DNA of 64,000 nucleotides, from assembly GCA_021787435.1 (NCBI GenBank), contig JAJYLY010000003.1:62001-126000 (forward strand), written 5' to 3'. Shown piece after piece: positions 38,291 through 46,826 of this stretch; the first letter of the stretch is position 1; the number at the start of each line of letters is the position of its first letter. The translations under genes were made by a program, and so were the position numbers. The notes beneath the pieces are model-generated. The model did not search any database. It was given only the letters and a program-made list of their open reading frames with translations, and was not told the origin of the DNA. Source of the stretch: Pseudomonadota bacterium. GTDB taxonomy: Bacteria > Pseudomonadota > Gammaproteobacteria > Burkholderiales > Gallionellaceae.

Positions 38291-39157
38291 CTAGGCGGCT
38301 ATTTCTTGATGATCAAGCTGGCGATCCAGCAATCTCATTTGTAGCGACCAGAAGTCGTTCCATAGATCACAGTACTTCATGCAAATAGTACGCAACTCAT
38401 CTTCGCGATTGGAAGTCATCGCTTGTGCGAGGACGTACCACAGATCATCTTCGTGGTCATCGTCGTAAGCCTCAGCACTGTCGTCCTCGCTGGTTCCATG
38501 AACGTTGTAATAGCCGTCTTCAACATCCAGGCCGACAGCGCCAGTTGCGCGGCGCAGCGGTGGGCTGTAAAGAATAACCTCTTCCTCTGCAACAGCTAAC
38601 AACGCAGCAATAGTCGCAAAATTGTCATATGAGGATTGAAGAAACTCTCGAACCTGGATGGATATTCCGCTTGGCTGATACCCGACTCGTTCGGTCAGCG
38701 TTATGCCAAACTCATCTAGGACGCCCTCGAAAAGGGGATAATGCGCGTAACAGGGATTTCCCTTGTAATATCCATGTACGTCTGCACCGGGGCGAAACCC
38801 AAATTCATCAAGAACGTTCAGCGCAAGAAGAAACCGTGCTGGCATTTTGCTTGCCGGATTAAGCCGAGGTTCAAGTTGCAGACTCAAGTGCTGCGCCATA
38901 AGAAGGGCGTCCGTGAATATCTGCACGATGGCATGCCGATATTCCAGATGTATGATCTTCAACGACTCTTTGTCAAACTCGCCATTGTTAAGCGCATTGA
39001 TTGCTTCATGGCGGGATACCGGATGGTTTCGAATCTGGCTTTTGAGGGAATCGATGAACAAAATATTCCTCTCCCAGATATCTTGGTTGACGCTAGCCTT
39101 CATCGCGTCGATGGCATTTTTGCGTGGGTTATCAATGTTTTCAAGCTGTTGTTTCAT
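38291..39157 (-). CDS. Haem-oxygenase-like diiron oxidase family protein
   Basis: A 288-residue helical protein of the iron-containing redox enzyme family (HDO; relatives include UndA, SznF, BesC and CADD). Candidate ligands appear in order: IIHLEYRHAIVQ, NVLDEFGFRPG, CYAHYPLFEGVL, AVAEEEVILYSPP, YYNVHGTSED and YDDDHEDDLWYVL. Such enzymes use O2 and two irons to cleave or hydroxylate amino-acid-like substrates. CGGAGA precedes the ATG. Its promoter region has a 14-base TetR-type palindrome. The substrate is unknown. Confidence 0.83.
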   Translation of the reverse strand: MKQQLENIDNPRKNAIDAMKASVNQDIWERNILFIDSLKSQIRNHPVSRHEAINALNNGEFDKESLKIIHLEYRHAIVQIFTDALLMAQHLSLQLEPRLNPASKMPARFLLALNVLDEFGFRPGADVHGYYKGNPCYAHYPLFEGVLDEFGITLTERVGYQPSGISIQVREFLQSSYDNFATIAALLAVAEEEVILYSPPLRRATGAVGLDVEDGYYNVHGTSEDDSAEAYDDDHEDDLWYVLAQAMTSNREDELRTICMKYCDLWNDFWSLQMRLLDRQLDHQEIAA

Positions 39158-39244
39158 GGTTTTCTCCGAGTAAATTTAGGTTGCAAAGTATTGCGTCGTT
39201 GGATGTATGTGGCATTTCATTTTTCGATATAACCTCCTTTTTTA

Positions 39245-39258
39245 ACCAAACGTTTGGT
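39245..39258. promoter_or_regulatory. TetR-type operator upstream of the diiron oxidase gene
   Basis: ACCAAACGTTTGGT is a perfect 14-base palindrome about 88 bases upstream of the oxidase ATG. Its half-site CGTTTGGTAT recurs in front of the adjacent TetR gene, so both are probably controlled by that regulator. Confidence 0.72.
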
Positions 39259-39311
39259 ATTTATATAGAATCAAAAACTGCTACACATTATATTGGCACT
39301 CCAACAGCTGA

Positions 39312-39857
39312 TTAGAGAAGGGACTTGATTTCGATATTGGCGCGCAAAAGGGGGCTGTTGTCACCGAAAAGTTTGAGCCAGATTACGGCACCCTCTATGC
39401 GGCAAATCGCGTCTTCGGCAAGTCTCCGGGCCATTTCTTTATCATGATGTTCCAAAAATATATGTTCGAATGCGCGGTGCCAGTGTTTAAAAAACGCGCG
39501 AAGTAAATGTTCCGCTTCAGGAATGTGGCTAATATCCTCTAAGGACAAATGTGCCATGACGCACGCCTTATACTTTTCAAAATATAATTCGATCACTTTT
39601 AGCATTTCTTCTAATCTGATTGACGCCGACTTCGAATCTTCGTAGGCATTTGCAAACACGTTGTCTTTGAATAAAGTACTCAATCTGTGCAAAGAGGCTA
39701 CGAGGATTTCTTCTTTGCTCCCAAAATGATGATAGATGCTTCCTTTTAATAAGCCAGTCGCGTTGCCAATGTCCCCCATGGAGGTGCCCTTGTATCCCTT
39801 TTCACGGAAAAGTGAAATCGCACAATCTAATATGGTGTCAGCGTCAGTTTTTTTCAT
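39312..39857 (-). CDS. TetR/AcrR family transcriptional regulator
   Basis: About 181 residues from the ATG at 39857. The N-terminal helix-turn-helix DNA-binding domain (GTSMGDIGNATGLLKGSIYH, HFGSKEEILVASL) is canonical; the C-terminal ligand-binding part is not assignable. An upstream ATG at 39935 would include the operator in the coding region and is rejected. It lies directly upstream of the oxidase on the same strand. Confidence 0.92.
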   Translation of the reverse strand: MKKTDADTILDCAISLFREKGYKGTSMGDIGNATGLLKGSIYHHFGSKEEILVASLHRLSTLFKDNVFANAYEDSKSASIRLEEMLKVIELYFEKYKACVMAHLSLEDISHIPEAEHLLRAFFKHWHRAFEHIFLEHHDKEMARRLAEDAICRIEGAVIWLKLFGDNSPLLRANIEIKSLL

Positions 39858-39873
39858 GGCATATATATTACAC

Positions 39874-39890
39874 AAACGAACGTTTGGTAT
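39874..39890. promoter_or_regulatory. TetR-type operator in front of the TetR gene
   Basis: AAACGAACGTTTGGTAT contains the inverted pair AAACG/CGTTT and the half-site CGTTTGGTAT found at the oxidase promoter. It lies 17 bases upstream of the TetR ATG, the position expected for autoregulation. Confidence 0.65.
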
Positions 39891-39986
39891 ATTATAATTG
39901 CTAGTAAATGGTGTCAAATTAATTTTTTGTGACAATAATCAGGAAGATTAACGAAGGTTCCGACGAAGATTTTTCCTGGAATTCGT

Positions 39987-40235
39987 ATGCGCAATCTTTG
40001 GCAATGGACGAAAGGAGCTAAGGCAAAAATTCTTGAATTCGATCCCGGTGCAAAGTTTATGACACTTGATATTCACGCACCAGGTCCTGAGGAAGTTTTC
40101 GTAGTCTCTGGGGTATTTAACGATGGTGTTCATGACTATCCGGCAGGCACTTTTATTCATAACCCAGCAAGCTCAGCACATGTTCCTCAGTCAAAACTTG
40201 GTTGTGTGATTTTCGTATTTTTCCCAGAAGGTTGA
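39987..40235 (+). CDS. ChrR-like cupin domain protein, possibly 5'-truncated
   Basis: An 82-residue cupin. GPEEVFVVSGVFNDGVHDYP and AGTFIHNPASSAHVPQS match the ChrR anti-sigma cupin-2 pattern. The usual first metal histidine position reads LDIHAPGPEE. Homology-like sequence (VPTKIFPGIRMRNL) continues upstream in frame to a stop at 39936-39938 without a standard start codon, so the gene may be truncated or use another start. It is divergent from the TetR gene and may share its operator. Confidence 0.65.
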   Translation: MRNLWQWTKGAKAKILEFDPGAKFMTLDIHAPGPEEVFVVSGVFNDGVHDYPAGTFIHNPASSAHVPQSKLGCVIFVFFPEG

Positions 40236-40411
40236 GCAACAGCTTTGGGTTATCTGGAGCCGAAGAAAGTCGCTAAAATGACAGTCAGGGATAGAATGCA
40301 AAGAGGTCGCAGAATTTTGAGAATGGCGACTGCGTGCAGTCGGCCAAAAACAGTCAGTCGAGCTCATCCTCCAAAGAGCTCCCTAATAGATTCACGATAT
40401 AGGAAAAAATA

Positions 40412-40666
40412 ATGTATCGATATTTAGTTACTACTTTTCGCACACCGCAATTTCAAACGTCCGTCATCGACGGGCACTATGCATTCTTAGATCACTTGCG
40501 ACAGGATGGAAAGCTCGAAATGGCTGGCCCATTTACTGACAAATCGGGTGGCGCTTACTTAATCAAGGCTGCCAGTCTGGAAGAGGCTCAAGCATTGGCT
40601 TTCAGTGATCCAGTGCATACAACAAAATCTTCGATAGTTACAGTATACGAATGGGATGCTAAATGA
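40412..40666 (+). CDS. YciI-like protein
   Basis: An 84-residue YCII/dimeric alpha-beta barrel protein. The conserved HYAFLDHLRQDGKLEMAGPF and SLEEAQALAFSDPVH carry the His and Asp typical of the family. Biochemical roles are mostly unknown; some act in catabolism of chlorinated aromatics. It lies 176 bases after the cupin gene and just upstream of the IS256 left end. Confidence 0.85.
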   Translation: MYRYLVTTFRTPQFQTSVIDGHYAFLDHLRQDGKLEMAGPFTDKSGGAYLIKAASLEEAQALAFSDPVHTTKSSIVTVYEWDAK

Positions 40667-40684
40667 CAGACTGCTCGAAGCAGC

Positions 40685-42091
40685 GAAACTGGTGTACAGG
40701 CGGTTTGGGGTTGATGGGTTGAGGTAGTGGAGATTTCTGTAGAGAATCTGATTGTCGAAGTCGGAAACTATACGAGGAAACCATCCACCATGAAGAAGGA
40801 TAAGCAAAATCAGGAAGTCAGTTCAGCAAGTGAAATCGGGCTGACATTGGACGATCTGGTCAGGCGAGGAGCGAGAGAAGTGATTCGACAAGCCATTGAA
40901 GCCGAGCTGGCGGAATTGCTGGCGAATTGCGCAAATGTCACGACGCTGAAGGGCAAACGTGCCGTGGTGCGCAACGGCTATTTGCCGGAGCGTGAGATCC
41001 TGACGGCGGCAGGCCCGGTTGCGGTGCAGGTACCCAAGGTGCGCGATCGATCAGGATCGGGCATCAAGTTCAACTCGCACATCGTACCGCCATATGTGCG
41101 GAAGTCCCCACGGGTATCGGCAGCCCTGCCGTGGCTGTATCTGAAAGGAATCTCGACCGGCGACATGGGAGAAGCCCTGCGGGTGTTGCTGGGTGAGGAG
41201 GCGAAGGGATTGTCGGCGAACGTAGTCAGCCGGCTGAAGACACAATGGGCGGATGAGCATGAGACATGGAGCCGTCGCGACCTGTCGCAGTCGCGTTATG
41301 TGTACTGGTGGGCCGATGGCATCCACACCGGGCTGCGCAGCGAGCATTCGGACGGGCAATGCTTGCTGGTGATTGTCGGAGTGACCCCGAATGGCAGGAA
41401 AGAACGTGTGTCGATCAGCGACGGTTACCGGGAATCGAAAGCTTCGTGGCAAGAACTGCTGCTTGATCTGAAGCGTCGCGGGTTGCAATCTGGCCCTTTG
41501 CTTGCTGTAGGTGACGGCGCTATGGGATTCTGGGCTGCTTTGGAGGAGGTGTTTCCGCAGACCGCGCATCAGCGTTGCTGGTTCCACAAGATGGGCAATG
41601 TGCTCAATGCTCTGCCGAAATCGCAGCAGGCCCGAGCGAAGGCGGACTTGCAGGCCATCTGGATGGCTGCAACCCGGGAAGAGGCACTGTCTGCCTTCAC
41701 CTGGTTCGTTGAAACCTGGCGTGCGAAATATCCGAAGGTGGTGGAGAAGATCGAGAAGGACCGCGACAGTCTACTGGCATTCTATGTTTCCTGCAGAACA
41801 TTGGGCGCATATCCGGACGACGAACCCGATCGAATCGACGTTTGCCACGGTGCGTCATCGAACCAGCCGCACCCGCAATTGCGTATCACGCGCCACCTTT
41901 CTTGGACTGGCATTCAAGCTGATCGAGGAAGCTGAAAAAAGCTGGCGCAAAATTCGGGGTTCAGACAAAATCGAACTGTTGCTGAAGGGAATCCCCTTCA
42001 AGAACGGTGAACAGGTCGTGGACGATCAACCTGTTCAGCAGAAACTCGCCGCCTGACGCATCATGCTACAGACCGGCCATACACCACTTTT
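40685..42091 (+). mobile_element. IS256-family (mutator type) insertion sequence, degenerate
   Basis: Imperfect inverted ends are seen at 40685-40707 (GAAACTGGTGTACAGGCGG) and 42069-42091 (inverse of AAAGTGGTGTATGGCCGG), enclosing one transposase gene. The ~1.4-kb size fits the family. No matching target duplication is evident next to these ends. Confidence 0.75.
40790..42056 (+). pseudogene. IS256-family transposase, frameshifted near residue ~332
   Basis: The reading frame from the ATG at 40790 carries the first two catalytic aspartates (YWWADGIHTGLR; LLAVGDGAMGFW). Around 41784-41788 the frame is lost: the zero frame reads FYVSCRTLG while the family motif FPAEHWAHIRTTNPIESTF, with the catalytic glutamate, continues in another frame to 42056. 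A net two-base loss after FY (expected FYDFPAEHW) explains it. The transposase is therefore inactive unless rescued by frameshifting. Confidence 0.88.
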
Positions 42092-42874
42092 GACTTTATC
42101 TCGGGAATTGAGCATGCCGGCTTGGTAGTAGTCGAGCATCGTTTTGAGGATATCTCAGTCTGTGCAGTAGAACCCGCCCGAGTGGCGGGTTTATATTGTA
42201 ATGGGTGGCGGTTTTGCGATTGGAACAGGTGGCGGGTTTGGGGTGTAATACGCATAATGGGTAACAAGCCCTGAATTTTTTCAATTTTCATCTTTTGAAA
42301 ATGGATTTTGTTTTTATGATATTCCATTCTTGTCCAAAACAAGTTATGACGTTGGATCATCCGAAGGTGTAATGTAGACCATAACGAGCGAAGCAAAGTG
42401 CAACTGTGTGAGGATGACCGAGCGTGGAGAGGAAGGGTGGAGCGCAGCTGCACGCCGATGGACAAGAACCGGATAGTAGGCAGTGCTGATCAAGGCGAGC
42501 GGGCACGGAACCGCGAAGCCAGATTCTCACTCTTTTCACCCAGGATCAAAAAATCTCCGTGCAAAAATTTTCCCTTCAGGGGTAGGCTTCATAAGTGCAG
42601 CATACCAATCTTAAATGATCGAAAAGGTCGAGCAGTGTGAATTGGCCTTCCGGCTGTTTCCGAAGTACAGCAGCCATTCAAATGACAGCGCCGCTAGCCG
42701 AATGTGTGACCGCAACAGGTTCTCTGCTGCCTTTGCCAGTTCAGTGACCACTGACATCTCATGGCACACAGCCGCCATAGCGCCTTTTTATAATCATGCC
42801 ATTTTGAAAGCAGACCTTCATGCTCAATTCAGCTCAACCTGAGATGACAGTCCGGTTTGGCGTTAACGGTCAGT
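42092..42874. other. Gene-free 0.78-kb stretch after IS256
   Basis: No convincing gene is present. A hairpin AACCCGCC/GGCGGGTT lies at 42171-42191 with a weak T-run, and GTGGCGGGTTT recurs twice within the next 60 bases. ATTTTCA-TCTTT-TGAAAAT near 42285 is another small inverted repeat. The remainder looks like degraded sequence. Confidence 0.5.
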
Positions 42875-43768
42875 CTACAAAATGTCTTGGTAAGACTGCT
42901 CAATCAGACCGAACACATAATCAAGATCGCTTGCAGTCGTTAGTGTGACCCTGCGATTTAGTGTCACCGTGTAACTTGTTGCGATCCGCTCGATCATTCC
43001 ACGCGGATCGTCAAAATCAAAGGGGCGAAGGTCAATCACCAAACGATCTTTGCGGATCAATATCTCTGCGAATATTTTGGTTAACCGATATGTGATGGTG
43101 CGCTTACCTGCTTTCTCGATAGTGAATTGATCAAGCAACATGATCTTTTCTCGCAATTCATCGAACAAGGTGCGGATCAAAAATGAGGATTCGGCCTGAT
43201 CCTTCATCGATTGAATCACGGTTTGGCTTATTTCGACCGGAGCCTGCTGGCTATGATTGAGGTTGTTCTGACGATCGTCCAAGGTCACGGCTTCGATACT
43301 AAGCAAGTCGTTATCATAAAGACGAAATTTGAATAGCTCTATTCTCAATGGCACGATTTCGACAGTGTCAATATCATGCTGACTAAAGGACTCGGCGATA
43401 CATACGACCCGAGGATGTTTCCAATCTAGTCGGATGTTATCTAACACATGCTCTGGCAGTTGTTTTTGCATCAACATTTCAAAAAATCCAGGTTGCTGTA
43501 CGCTCAGCCATTTTAGGTACGAGAGTGACTGATTAATTACGTTATCGTTTCTATTGCGTTTGTATTCAATAAGCACGGGTGCACCATCACTATCGATTGC
43601 GAGAGTATCGATGCGCCCACTTGTTGTACGGTATTCCGATGCTAGCAAGTGCATGTCCAATGCACACAACAGATTGGCCTCGATCAGCCGCTGTAAATCC
43701 TTTTCCTTTGCTGGTTGAATGGCACTCAGTATGCTAAGTTCATTAGCAGATATTTTGAATAACGGCAT
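42875..43768 (-). CDS. PD-(D/E)XK nuclease-like protein with DUF5655 domain
   Basis: About 297 residues from the ATG at 43768 (a start 7 codons earlier is possible). The N-terminal half has a nuclease-like core: RRLIEANLLCALDMHLL-like helix, GRIDTLAIDSDGAPVLIEYK (D, E-x-K). The C-terminal ~110 residues (SFLIRTLFDELREKIMLLDQ, DRLVIDLRPFDFDDPRGM) match DUF5655. Proteins of this build are thought to act on nucleic acids; some are linked to defence loci. Biological role unknown. Confidence 0.75.
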   Translation of the reverse strand: MPLFKISANELSILSAIQPAKEKDLQRLIEANLLCALDMHLLASEYRTTSGRIDTLAIDSDGAPVLIEYKRNRNDNVINQSLSYLKWLSVQQPGFFEMLMQKQLPEHVLDNIRLDWKHPRVVCIAESFSQHDIDTVEIVPLRIELFKFRLYDNDLLSIEAVTLDDRQNNLNHSQQAPVEISQTVIQSMKDQAESSFLIRTLFDELREKIMLLDQFTIEKAGKRTITYRLTKIFAEILIRKDRLVIDLRPFDFDDPRGMIERIATSYTVTLNRRVTLTTASDLDYVFGLIEQSYQDIL

Positions 43769-43874
43769 GTCAGTATATCTCCAACTCATTGTTTTGAAAT
43801 TCTGGTTTTAGGAGGCGGTGGAAATCATGAAGCAGCATGACCGTACACCGCACTCGTTAAATACAGATTCTGAT

Positions 43875-44144
43875 TTAGCCGGCAGTCAAATCTTCTTGAC
43901 GAAGCAAACCGCAAAGCAGAAAGAACTGGATCATCGTAATTCCAAGAAATCTGGCCAAATCGCGTTGTTTCTCAATACTCAACCCACTTATTTTCCTGGC
44001 ACCGTTGCTCAAAGAAGCCATGTAGATATAGCTGATGCCGAGATGCTTAGCTATGTCTGCCAGCGTCCACCCCTTTGCTCGAGCTGTGGCATGAATCAGA
44101 TTAGACAACTCTTGATTTTGGTTGTGTTTGGCCTTGCCACTCAT
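43875..44144 (-). CDS. XRE-family regulator
   Basis: An 89-residue helix-turn-helix protein (ARAKGWTLADIAKHLGISYI, YMASLSNGARKISGLSIEKQ). It is divergent from a second small XRE protein at 44272 across a 127-base AT-rich gap holding a palindrome. It may control the nuclease-like gene downstream on the same strand, 106 bases away. Confidence 0.75.
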   Translation of the reverse strand: MSGKAKHNQNQELSNLIHATARAKGWTLADIAKHLGISYIYMASLSNGARKISGLSIEKQRDLARFLGITMIQFFLLCGLLRQEDLTAG

Positions 44145-44220
44145 TTAAGTCTCCATTGCAAGTTAATAAATACTTTCATATAGTTTGATTTGATTTCAAA
44201 CGTAAATATATATTAACAAA

Positions 44221-44238
44221 TTGCAATTAAAATTGCAA
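44221..44238. promoter_or_regulatory. Operator-like palindrome between divergent XRE genes
   Basis: TTGCAATTAAAATTGCAA is a perfect 8-base inverted repeat with a 2-base spacer. ATTGCAAG followed by TTAATAAAT recurs at 44155-44172, near the other gene. The symmetry and position suggest cross- or autoregulation. Confidence 0.6.
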
Positions 44239-44271
44239 GCAAAGATTAATAAATGTTATTATTTCGTTACA

Positions 44272-44514
44272 ATGTTGCGATTTAAATTACAAGAACTCAT
44301 AGCTGAAAAGACGTTTCGAGACGGGAAACGGGTGACTCTCACTGAACTTTCTGAAGTCACGGGGATCAACCGGGTGACCTTATCCAAAATGATCAACCAG
44401 CGCGGCTATAGTACCGTGACTGATAGTTTGGATAAGCTGTGCGATTTTTTTGGTTGTCCCATCGATCAATTAGTTGAACACGTTCCCTCTAGCGAACCGT
44501 CTAAGCATAAGTAA
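44272..44514 (+). CDS. Small XRE/Cro-like regulator
   Basis: An 80-residue protein from the ATG at 44272 (MLRFKLQELIAEKTFRDGKR). The helix-turn-helix is VTLTELSEVTGINRVTLSKM and the C-terminal FFGCPIDQLVEHV is typical of the short Cro/CI-like family found in mobile elements. Confidence 0.78.
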   Translation: MLRFKLQELIAEKTFRDGKRVTLTELSEVTGINRVTLSKMINQRGYSTVTDSLDKLCDFFGCPIDQLVEHVPSSEPSKHK

Positions 44515-44576
44515 CATTAATTTGTTTTCCCGTTATAATAAGCTTCAACAGACAGAGCACGGTTTCACTTATTAAG

Positions 44577-44664
44577 GTGAGGGTATTAATAAGGGTATTG
44601 CAATAAAATACATGGCCATTGTGTCTGTATTTATTGGGTATTCAATTGCACCTATCCCACCAAT
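44577..44664. other. Candidate attR with integrase arm-type repeats
   Basis: Bases 44641-44664 match the 3' end of tRNA-Met (27781-27805) at 22 of 25 aligned positions, sharing TTCAA, CACCTATC and CCACCAA with one gap. Just upstream, GGGTATT occurs three times (GAGGGTATTAATAAGGGTATT and ATTGGGTATTC), like arm sites of P4-type integrases and like the GTGGGTATC copies next to the integrase gene. This would close an island of about 16.9 kb. Confidence 0.45.
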
Positions 44665-44666
44665 TC

Positions 44667-44697
44667 AAAAACCAGTTCTTTTAGAACTGGTTTTTTA
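44667..44697 (+). terminator. Strong rho-independent terminator
   Basis: A perfect 13-base stem (AAAAACCAGTTCT / AGAACTGGTTTTT) has a TTT loop and a T-run. It may be the original terminator of the tRNA-Met gene before island insertion, or end transcripts of the island. Confidence 0.88.
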
Positions 44698-44814
44698 GTT
44701 TCAGAGCCATCAATGTGCCGAAATGTTTGGCCTTGTCGTGCCAGAACAAAGTATCCTTATAATTGCGCGGTTCTTGGCAGCAGCCAAAGGCATACGCGTC
44801 CCTTGGAAAATATT

Positions 44815-45312
44815 ATGACACTTTCAGCAATGATCGGCACTGCAACCGAATATGATCTCGATGGCATCATGGCACTGCAGGAAGCCAACCAGCCAGCACA
44901 GGGAGGATATTTGTCTGCCAATCTGCCTAGAGCGCGCATTGCGGAGATGATGGCTGTCATGCCTTTGGTTGTGGCGCGGCAAGGAGAGGCAATCTGCGGT
45001 TTTCTGATGACCAGCACGCTCGCAATGAACCGGGATGTCCCGATCATTCGCGCGATGCTGAATGCATATCCGGGGGCTGCCGACGCCTATGTTTATGGTC
45101 CGGTGTGCGTGCGGGAAGATGCGCGAGGCCGTGGACTGGCGCAGGCCATGTATATCGAATTGCGGCGCCTTCTGCCGGGGCGTGAAGGAATCCTGTTCGT
45201 ACGGCGCGATAATCCCGCTTCGCTGCGCGCGCATGAGAAAATGGGTATGCGCGAAGTTGCAGGCTTTATCTTCGACGGTAATGATTGCGTGGTGTTTTCA
45301 TATTCCGGATAG
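44815..45312 (+). CDS. GNAT family N-acetyltransferase
   Basis: About 165 residues. The acetyl-CoA motif is VYGPVCVREDARGRGLAQAM, and a C-terminal ASLRAHEKMGMREVAGF completes the fold. The substrate is unknown. The ATG at 44815 is chosen over an in-frame ATG at 44713 that lies just after the terminator; neither has a strong SD. Confidence 0.82.
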   Translation: MTLSAMIGTATEYDLDGIMALQEANQPAQGGYLSANLPRARIAEMMAVMPLVVARQGEAICGFLMTSTLAMNRDVPIIRAMLNAYPGAADAYVYGPVCVREDARGRGLAQAMYIELRRLLPGREGILFVRRDNPASLRAHEKMGMREVAGFIFDGNDCVVFSYSG

Positions 45313-45500
45313 GTCGGCACAACCTGACCCGATTCAGAGTTACTGTGCTATGCGACAGTGTCTCATGGATAAATCTCGTCTTTGGCATCCCCAGGCTGGC
45401 CGTGTTTCAACGAACACAAAGTATAATGGCAGACCGTGTCGAGCGGGGTCAGCCGCTGCGGGGAAACTCCGCTTTGGCGTGAATGAATTTTGGACATGAA

Positions 45501-46826
45501 ATGAAGAAACTCTACATTAAAACCTATGGCTGCCAGATGAACGAGTATGACTCGGACAAAATGGCGGATGTGCTGCGCGCCTGCGACGGGATGAGCCAGA
45601 CAGACAGGATAGAAGAAGCCGATGTCATCCTCTTCAACACCTGCTCGATACGCGAGAAGGCCGAGGAGAAGGTGTTCTCCGATCTGGGGCGCGTGCGCTC
45701 GCTCAAACTGGCCAAGCCAGACCTTCTGATCGGCGTTGGCGGATGCGTCGCAAGCCAGGAGGGGGACGTGATCATCAAGCGAGCACCCTATGTGGATGTA
45801 GTGTTCGGCCCGCAGACCTTGCACCGGTTGCCTGAACTGATCAGGGCGCGGCAGGAAACGGGAAGCGCGCAGGTGGATATCAGCTTTCCCGAGATAGAGA
45901 AATTCGACCATCTGCCGATACCGCAGACGACAAAGGCATCGGCTTTTGTCTCGGTGATGGAAGGCTGCAGCAAGTATTGTACGTTTTGTGTGGTGCCCTA
46001 TACGCGGGGTGAGGAGGTGTCGCGTCCGCTGGCCGACGTGATGCGCGATATCGAAGTGTTGGTGGAACAGGGTGTGAGAGAGGTGACGCTGATCGGGCAG
46101 AACGTGAATGCCTATGCGGGCGAAACCGAAGACGGGGATACGTTGGATTTCGCCTATCTCATCCAGGCCATTGCCGGCCTTTCGGGAATCTCTCGCATAC
46201 GCTACACAACCTCTCATCCCAGGGACATGAGCCAGAGGCTGATTGATGTTTACGCAAACACGCCCAAGCTCGTGAGTCATCTGCATCTTCCCGTGCAGTC
46301 GGGATCGGATCGTATCCTGGCAGCGATGAAGCGCGGGCATACCGTGCTTGAATACAAGTCCATCATTCGCCGCGTGCGCGCGGCGCGCCCGGACATATGT
46401 GTTACCTCGGATTTCATCGTGGGATTTCCGGGCGAAACCGAACAGGATTTCGAGTTCACGCTGAAGCTGATCGACGAAATCGGTTTCGACAACAGCTTCA
46501 GCTATCTGTATAGCCCGCGCCCTGGCACGCCCGCTGCGGAGATGAAGGACGACACGCCGTCTGAGGTGAAGGCTGAGCGCCTGAAACGTCTTCAGGATCG
46601 CCTGTCTGAACAGGAAACGGCTGTGGCGCAAAGTATGCTGGGTTCGGTGCAGCGCGTGCTGGTGGAAGGGATCTCAAAAAAGGATGTGCTTGAACTTGCA
46701 GGGCGCACTGACAACAATCGAGTAGTCAATTTCAAGGGTTCGCCAGGCATGACAGGGCGATTTGTGGATGTCAGGGTGACTGAGGTGGTCAGGCACACGC
46801 TGCGCGGTGAACTCCATGAAAGCTAG
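45501..46826 (+). CDS. miaB: tRNA-2-methylthio-N6-dimethylallyladenosine synthase MiaB
   Basis: About 441 residues from the ATG at 45501 ([18 protein letters not shown]). The N-terminal UPF0004 cysteines are in [21 protein letters not shown] and [11 protein letters not shown]. The radical-SAM CxxxCxxC is in [16 protein letters not shown], and a C-terminal TRAM domain follows. It methylthiolates i6A37 in tRNAs. A start 6 codons upstream is also open. It overlaps ybeY. Confidence 0.95.
   Translation: MKKLYIKTYGCQMNEYDSDKMADVLRACDGMSQTDRIEEADVILFNTCSIREKAEEKVFSDLGRVRSLKLAKPDLLIGVGGCVASQEGDVIIKRAPYVDVVFGPQTLHRLPELIRARQETGSAQVDISFPEIEKFDHLPIPQTTKASAFVSVMEGCSKYCTFCVVPYTRGEEVSRPLADVMRDIEVLVEQGVREVTLIGQNVNAYAGETEDGDTLDFAYLIQAIAGLSGISRIRYTTSHPRDMSQRLIDVYANTPKLVSHLHLPVQSGSDRILAAMKRGHTVLEYKSIIRRVRAARPDICVTSDFIVGFPGETEQDFEFTLKLIDEIGFDNSFSYLYSPRPGTPAAEMKDDTPSEVKAERLKRLQDRLSEQETAVAQSMLGSVQRVLVEGISKKDVLELAGRTDNNRVVNFKGSPGMTGRFVDVRVTEVVRHTLRGELHES

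Noticed and set aside
40670..42110. Target-site duplication around the IS256 element
   Set aside because: No 8-9-base direct repeat was found next to the inferred ends, so exact boundaries remain approximate.
42061..42465. A 134-codon minus-strand frame after IS256
   Set aside because: There is no domain or SD, and the frame runs across hairpins and repeated GTGGCGGGTTT units.
44521..44700. A small RNA or tmRNA gene ending at the 44667 terminator
   Set aside because: TATAAT at 44534 lacks a well-spaced -35, and no tmRNA tag or tRNA-like domain can be folded; the tRNA-like 3' segment is better explained as an att remnant.
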